Positions 60,071-64,000 of a stretch of 64,000 bases of DNA are shown one piece after another. A model generated the notes under the pieces. That model was not told the origin of the DNA. It saw nothing but the letters and a program-made list of their open reading frames with translations, and ran no database searches. Position 1 is the first letter of the stretch, and the number at the start of each line of letters is the position of its first letter. The position numbers were made by a program, and so were the translations under genes. This stretch comes from Streptomyces narbonensis (GTDB lineage: Bacteria; Actinomycetota; Actinomycetes; Streptomycetales; Streptomycetaceae), in assembly GCF_014649015.1 (NCBI RefSeq), contig NZ_BMSF01000003.1:186001-250000 (forward strand), in the 5' to 3' direction.

Positions 60071-60132
60071 GGTCCTGTCGTCAAACTCCCGTCGTCCGCC
60101 CGAAGGGCAGGCGGGAGTTCGACGACAGGGCC
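60071..60132. repeat. Short palindromic repeat element, copy C
   Basis: CCTGTCGTCAAACTCCCG and its complement (one change) form the arms of a 62-bp inverted repeat around CCGCCCGAAGGGCAGGC. The TGTCGTCA...TCCCGTCGTC...GCCCGAAGGGC string is shared with copies A and B, so this looks like a small member of the same family. It lies between the convergent-free ends of the VOC and VWA genes and could end transcription there. Confidence 0.65.
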
Positions 60133-60147
60133 GAGGGGGCCTGCGGC

Positions 60148-60867
60148 TCACGAGCGGACGATGCCCTGGGCCCGGGCGGCCGCGAGCCACGCGGGGAAGT
60201 CGGAGACGAGCCGGTCGTACAGCTCCGCGTCCGGGACCCGGTGCGGCTCGCGGCCCGCGTGGAAGAAGCCGGCGTTGTCGACGGGCCTCTTTGCCGGCAC
60301 GTCCAGCTCGTCCAGCCTGCGGAGGAAGTCGAACTGCCGGCTGCCGGGGTCGCCGAAGCCGATGAACTGCCAGAAGATCGGCAGCCGGGCCGCCTTGCAC
60401 ACGTACCGCTCGGCGGCCGGCTTGTTGATCGGCCCTCCGTCGGTCTGGAAGACGACGAGCGCGGGCGCGGTGGAGCCGCTGTCCAGGTAGTGGTCGATAA
60501 CGGCGTCCATGGCGAGGTGGTAGCTGGTCTTGCCCATGTGGCCGAGGCCGGCGACGATCCGGTCGATGCTGCCGGCGTGGTCGTCGAGCCGGATGTCGGT
60601 CTCGGCGTCGATGTCGGTGGAGAAGAAGACCACCGGCACGCGGCCGTCGTCGTCGAAGTGCGCGGAGAGCCCGAGGACCCGGTCGGCCAGGGCCTGGACG
60701 GTGCCGTCGGCGTAGTACGGCTTCATCGACCCCGAGTAGTCGACGACCAGGTAGACGGCGACCCGCTGCCCGCCCATGCCGTGCTTCCGGAGGGACTCCC
60801 CCGCCGACTTGTAGAGGTTGACCAGCACGGGCGCGGTCTCCTCGACCTTCCGCAGGCTCATGGCCAT
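60148..60867 (-). CDS. VWA domain-containing protein (TerF/TerY-like)
   Basis: This 239-residue protein is essentially one von Willebrand factor A domain. It has the MIDAS motif DYSGSM in VAVYLVVDYSGSMKPYY, then TSYHLAMDAVIDHYL (Thr) and VVFQTDGGPINKPA (Asp). It resembles the VWA proteins of tellurite-resistance-type operons and would bind a metal and partner proteins in the cytosol. AAGGAG precedes ATG 60867. Its start overlaps the PadR stop by 10 bp, so the two are co-expressed. Confidence 0.9.
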   Translation of the reverse strand: MAMSLRKVEETAPVLVNLYKSAGESLRKHGMGGQRVAVYLVVDYSGSMKPYYADGTVQALADRVLGLSAHFDDDGRVPVVFFSTDIDAETDIRLDDHAGSIDRIVAGLGHMGKTSYHLAMDAVIDHYLDSGSTAPALVVFQTDGGPINKPAAERYVCKAARLPIFWQFIGFGDPGSRQFDFLRRLDELDVPAKRPVDNAGFFHAGREPHRVPDAELYDRLVSDFPAWLAAARAQGIVRS

Positions 60868-61442
60868 GGGCGCTCCTTCTCCAGGCGTTCGATGTCCGCG
60901 AGCATGGCGTCGGCCAGGTCGCGCTCGGCCGCGTAGTACCGCTCGGCCCAGGTGAGGGTCAGCCGGGGGTAGGCCCACGCCTCGTCGGTCCCGGCGTCCG
61001 CCGCGTCGGCCTCGGCCCGCAGCCGCATGGACTCGGCGTACTCCCGGTGTCCGGCCAGGATCTCGCGCATCCGCTCGGGTTCGAGGAGGTGGCCCAGCCA
61101 GAGCCGCAGCATCGGCCCGTGCTTGAGGACGGGCGGGTCGAGGGGGGCGGTGCGGGCCCAGGTGCGGACGGCGGCGAGGCCCTCGTCGGTGATTCGGTAG
61201 ACGCGCTTGTCGCGCGTGCCGGTCTCCGGTGCGACCAGGCGGGAGGTGGCGTAGCCGGTCTTCTCCAGCCGTTTGAGCTCGCCGTAGATCTGGCTGAAGG
61301 ACGGGCTCCAGTAGAAGAGGCCGAGGGACCGGTCGGACCACTTCTTGACGTCGTAGCCGGACAACTCCCGCCCGAAGGAGAGCAGTCCGAGGACGGCCCA
61401 GCTGGTCGCGGGAAGCCCCGGCACGGTCTCGTCATCCACCAC
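60858..61442 (-). CDS. PadR family transcriptional regulator
   Basis: This ~194-residue protein has the N-terminal PadR winged helix TSWAVLGLLSFGRELSGYDVKKWSDRSLGLFYWSPSFSQIYGELKRLEKTGYATSRLV and RVYRITDEGLAAVRTWA. A helical C-terminal dimerisation domain follows (GHREYAESMRLRAEADAADAG...ERYYAAERDLADAML). GTG 61442 or 61439 is the likely start; the ribosome site is far, and an ATG ~20 codons upstream lies inside the repeat region. It probably controls itself and the divergent LLM gene. Confidence 0.88.
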   Translation of the reverse strand: MVDDETVPGLPATSWAVLGLLSFGRELSGYDVKKWSDRSLGLFYWSPSFSQIYGELKRLEKTGYATSRLVAPETGTRDKRVYRITDEGLAAVRTWARTAPLDPPVLKHGPMLRLWLGHLLEPERMREILAGHREYAESMRLRAEADAADAGTDEAWAYPRLTLTWAERYYAAERDLADAMLADIERLEKERPWP

Positions 61443-61496
61443 GACGGGAAGTCTACGGCTCCCTTCCCTCCTCGATCCATGCCTGCTAGAAGTATT

Positions 61497-61608
61497 TCGA
61501 TTAGGCATAGCTCGATACGCATGGCTCGACCTGGCACAGCTCGATCGGACAGCTTGATCAGACAGCTCGATCAGACATAGCTCGATCAGACACAGCTCGA
61601 TCAGGCGC
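61497..61608. repeat. Array of eight ~15-bp TCGAT repeats (candidate operator array)
   Basis: TCGAT or a one-base variant occurs at 61497, 61512, 61526, 61541, 61554, 61567, 61582 and 61597, that is at spacings of 13-15 bp. The common unit is close to AGCTCGATCAGACAT. The array fills the region between the divergent PadR and LLM genes and is richer in A/T than its surroundings. I interpret it as a multi-site operator or iteron-like array rather than coding DNA. Confidence 0.75.
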
Positions 61609-61641
61609 AGCCGTCCGGCCGCCGCCTCGGGAGGAGCCCCG

Positions 61642-62763
61642 GTGAAGTTCTCCATGATCTTCGAAGCGCAGCTCGTCGACCCCACCCCCGCACGCGAACG
61701 CGCGGTCATCCACGACTGCGTCGAACAGGCCGTCCTCGCCGAGGAGATGGGCTTCGACCGCGTCTGGGCGGTCGAGCACCACTCCCTCACCCGGTACGCC
61801 CACATGAGCGCGTCCGAGATCTTCCTGACCTGGGTCGCCGCCCGCACGCGGACGATCCGCGTCGGGCACGGCGTGGTCACCATGCCCTTCGGATACCAGC
61901 ACCCGGTCCGGGTCGCCGAACGCGCCGCCATGCTCGACGTGCTCTCCGGCGGACGCCTCGACGTCGGCGCCGGCCGGGGCGCGACCCGCCAGGAGATGCG
62001 GATGTTCGGGGTGGACCCCGCCGACACCCGGCCGCAGACCGAGGAGGCCCTGCGGATCTTCGCCGCCGCGTGGCGCGAGCCGGAGTTCGAGTGGCACGGC
62101 TCCCTCGACATCGGCCCCGGCGCGGTCCTCCCCCGCCCCGTGCAGCGGCCGCACCCGCCCCTCTTCATGGCCTGCTCACAGCACGACTCCCTGCGACAGG
62201 CGGCCGAACTGGGCATCGGGGCCCTGGTGATGGGCTTCGCGGGCGCCGAGGACGTCCGGGCGATGCGTGCGGTGTACGACGGGGCCATCGCCGCCCGCGA
62301 CGGGTCGCGGTGCGTCTCCACCGAGGTCAACGACCACTTCTCGGCGCTCTGCCCGACGATCGTCCTGGACGACGCCGACCGCGCCCTGCGGCTCGGCACG
62401 CGCGGCCAGCGCTTCTTCGCCGAGTCGATCGCCCACTGGCACGGGGGCGCCCCCGCGCCCACCGGTTACGCGGAGGACGAGGACCATACGGGAGCACTCG
62501 GCCAGGAACGCGAGAAACTGATCGCCCGCCTCCACGAGGCGAACATCCCGGCCCGCCCGGTCGACACCGGCACGTACAACACCGACCACGCCTACGGAGA
62601 CGCCGCGACCGCGATCGCCTACGTGGAACGACTCCGGGAGATCGGCGTCGACGAGGTGATGTGCCTCATCCAGATGGGCACAGTGCCGCAGGAGGTCTGC
62701 CTGGAGACCATCCGCCAGTGGGGCACGAAGGTGATCCCGCACTTCCGCGCGCCGTGCGGGTGA
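61642..62763 (+). CDS. LLM class flavin-dependent oxidoreductase
   Basis: This 373-residue protein is of the luciferase-like monooxygenase family. It starts MKFSMIFEAQLVDPTPAR and contains VWAVEHHSLTRYAHMSASEIFL. A TM-barrel core follows with IRVGHGVVTMPFGYQHPVRVAERAAMLDVLSGGRLDVGAGRG, then PLFMACSQHDSLRQAAELGIGALVMGFAG. It uses reduced flavin (or F420) and oxygen on an unknown substrate. GTG start with GGAGGAG upstream. It is divergent from PadR across the repeat array. Confidence 0.93.
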   Translation: MKFSMIFEAQLVDPTPARERAVIHDCVEQAVLAEEMGFDRVWAVEHHSLTRYAHMSASEIFLTWVAARTRTIRVGHGVVTMPFGYQHPVRVAERAAMLDVLSGGRLDVGAGRGATRQEMRMFGVDPADTRPQTEEALRIFAAAWREPEFEWHGSLDIGPGAVLPRPVQRPHPPLFMACSQHDSLRQAAELGIGALVMGFAGAEDVRAMRAVYDGAIAARDGSRCVSTEVNDHFSALCPTIVLDDADRALRLGTRGQRFFAESIAHWHGGAPAPTGYAEDEDHTGALGQEREKLIARLHEANIPARPVDTGTYNTDHAYGDAATAIAYVERLREIGVDEVMCLIQMGTVPQEVCLETIRQWGTKVIPHFRAPCG

Positions 62764-63051
62764 TCCCCGCCCGCGACGGACACCAAGGACACCGGGCAGC
62801 GCCCACCGACGCGCACCGGAGGACAGGGAGCACAGGGAGCACAGGGAGCACAGGGAGCACAGGGAGCACAGGGAGCACAGGGAGCAACCGTACGCGCCGC
62901 CGAACCCACGACGTGTCCCACGACGGACAGCTGCGGACCTTCACCACGAGCACCGGCGCCCACCCAGTCGTCCGGTCGGGGACATTCGGGGGGCGCCGCG
63001 CTCAGTTCCGCACGTCGTTGTACGGGACGTTCTCAGGGTGATCCGGCGGGA
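62764..63051. other. Intergenic region with no supported gene
   Basis: Between the LLM stop and the gltD stop nothing coding is supported. Open frames here arise from a 9-bp repeat and lack a start context. Confidence 0.6.
62823..62885. repeat. 9-bp minisatellite (ACAGGGAGC, about seven copies)
   Basis: ACAGGGAGC is repeated head to tail without change about seven times. Because the unit is a multiple of three it produces Gly-Ser-Thr or Pro-Cys-Ala runs in spurious frames. Confidence 0.9.
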
Positions 63052-64000
63052 TCAGACCGTCAGCGAACGGTCCGTCGGACGGATCGGGGCCGGCAGGGAG
63101 CTGGCTCCGGTCAGGTAGCGGTCCACGCCACGGGCGGCGGAGCGGCCCTCGGCGATGGCCCACACGATGAGGGACTGGCCGCGGCCGGCGTCACCGGCGA
63201 CGTACACGCCATCGACGTTGGTGGCGAAGTCCGCGTCACGGGCGATGTTACCCCGCTCATCGAGGTCCAGACCAAACTGCGCGACCAGGCCGTTCTCCAC
63301 GTCCGTGCCGGTGAAGCCCATCGCGAGCGTGACCAGCTGGGCGGGGATCTTGCGCTCCGTGCCCGGCTTCTGGGTCAGCTTGCCCTCGACGAACTCGACC
63401 TCGACGAGGTGGAGGAACTGGACGTTGCCGTCCTCGTCGCCCTCGAAGTGGGTGGTGGAGACGGAGTAGACCCGCTCGCCGCCCTCCTCGTGAGCGGAGG
63501 TGACCTTGTACAGCATGGGGAAGGTCGGCCAGGGCTGGCCTGCGTTCCGGTCCTCGCCCGGCTTCGGCATGATCTCCAGCTGCGTGACCGAGGCCGCGCC
63601 CTGGCGGTGCGCCGTACCGACGCAGTCCGCGCCGGTGTCGCCGCCGCCGATGACCACGACGTGCTTGCCCTCGGCGGTGATCGGCGGGGCCACGAAGTCA
63701 CCCTCGACGACCTTGTTGGCCAGCGGCAGGTACTCCATGGCCTGGTGGATGCCGTTCAGCTCGCGGCCCGGGACGGGCAGGTCACGCGCGGTGGTGGCAC
63801 CGGCGGCGATGACCACGGCGTCGAACCGCTTGCGCAGGTCCGTCGACGTCAGGTCGCGGCCGATCTCGATGCCCGTGCGGAACTTGGTGCCCTCCGCGCG
63901 CATCTGCTCGATGCGGCGGTTGATGTGCCGCTTCTCCATCTTGAACTCGGGGATGCCGTAGCGCAGCAGGCCGCCGATGCGGTCGGCGCGCTCGTACACG
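63052..64000 (-). CDS. gltD: Glutamate synthase small (beta) subunit, N-terminus cut by window edge
   Basis: The frame is open to the right edge, so the N-terminal iron-sulphur region lies outside. The visible 316 residues contain YERADRIGGLLRYGIPEFKMEK, VIAAGATTARDLPVPG and VVIGGGDTGADCVGTAHRQGA (NAD(P)H-binding GxGxxG type). LVTLAMGFTG and the C-terminal FAD segment VDGVYVAGDAGRGQSLIVWAIAEGR follow. This is GltD, which passes electrons from NADPH to GltB for glutamate synthesis from glutamine and 2-oxoglutarate. gltB would be expected further right. Confidence 0.96.
   Translation of the reverse strand, partial: VYERADRIGGLLRYGIPEFKMEKRHINRRIEQMRAEGTKFRTGIEIGRDLTSTDLRKRFDAVVIAAGATTARDLPVPGRELNGIHQAMEYLPLANKVVEGDFVAPPITAEGKHVVVIGGGDTGADCVGTAHRQGAASVTQLEIMPKPGEDRNAGQPWPTFPMLYKVTSAHEEGGERVYSVSTTHFEGDEDGNVQFLHLVEVEFVEGKLTQKPGTERKIPAQLVTLAMGFTGTDVENGLVAQFGLDLDERGNIARDADFATNVDGVYVAGDAGRGQSLIVWAIAEGRSAARGVDRYLTGASSLPAPIRPTDRSLTV

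Noticed and set aside
61443..61560. N-terminal extension of PadR through the TCGAT repeats
   Set aside because: It would add a repetitive peptide before the conserved domain and place the operator-like array inside coding DNA.
62070..63041. Frame with Gly-Ser-Thr repeats crossing the minisatellite
   Set aside because: It starts inside the LLM gene in another frame and the repeat is simply the 9-bp unit read as triplets.

Overview
The window looks like a piece of the central chromosome of a Streptomyces or close relative. The DNA is very GC-rich with G/C at most third codon positions. GTG and TTG starts are common, stop/start overlaps are frequent, and several families are typical of the genus: a long chaplin, DUF6343, an SPW_0924-type micro-protein, a PAC2-family protein and an ANTAR response regulator beside pyruvate kinase. 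Housekeeping genes (coaE, rpsA, polA, pyk, gltD) are intact apart from gltD, which runs off the right edge. The left edge cuts a uridine-kinase-like gene.

Layout. 1-5.8 kb: uridine-kinase-like gene (partial), an SDR/MerR pair, an HxlR regulator divergent from an alanine-type aminotransferase, a DUF2293 protein and a sortase-anchored chaplin. 6-11.6 kb: a SNF2 helicase translationally coupled to a SWIM zinc-finger protein, a small lipoprotein that ends inside a 179-bp palindromic repeat element, DUF6343 and TPR proteins. 11.7-15.4 kb: coaE, a PAC2 protein and rpsA with a near-consensus promoter and long leader. 15.4-24 kb: methyltransferase, HrpB helicase, DUF3068 membrane protein with its micro-protein partner, a modular secreted lytic transglycosylase, a DUF4184 membrane protein and a secreted serine hydrolase. 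24-30 kb: polA, an FdhF/YdeP-type molybdopterin oxidoreductase and a hotdog thioesterase. 30.5-36.5 kb: a complete five-gene branched-chain amino-acid ABC operon (livK-H-M-G-F order). 36.6-40.6 kb: ANTAR regulator, an unusual tRNA, a free-standing LAGLIDADG endonuclease-like gene, pyk and a SIMPL protein. 40.7-49.5 kb: Tat-exported 5'-nucleotidase, a two-gene decarboxylase/N-hydroxylase siderophore-type pair, aminopeptidase N, asparaginase and chorismate mutase. 49.4-57 kb: AraC regulator divergent from a GH35 beta-galactosidase, a trypsin-like protease, an HExxH metalloprotein, an ankyrin/HEAT protein and a Tat-exported tyrosine phosphatase. 57-64 kb: DEAD-box RNA helicase, TetR and VOC proteins, a VWA/PadR pair separated from an LLM monooxygenase by an eight-copy short repeat array, a 9-bp minisatellite and gltD.

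How parts work together. The liv operon imports branched-chain amino acids or related amides, with a hairpin after the binding-protein gene that could set stoichiometry. The SDR/MerR, HxlR/aminotransferase, AraC/GH35 and PadR/LLM arrangements are local regulator-target pairs, and candidate operators can be seen for the last three. The least conventional features are the tRNA with a leucine CAA anticodon but a short variable arm next to an HTH-LAGLIDADG gene, the eight-copy TCGAT array, and a family of palindromic MITE-like elements represented three times. All assignments come from reading the sequence; no database search was made.
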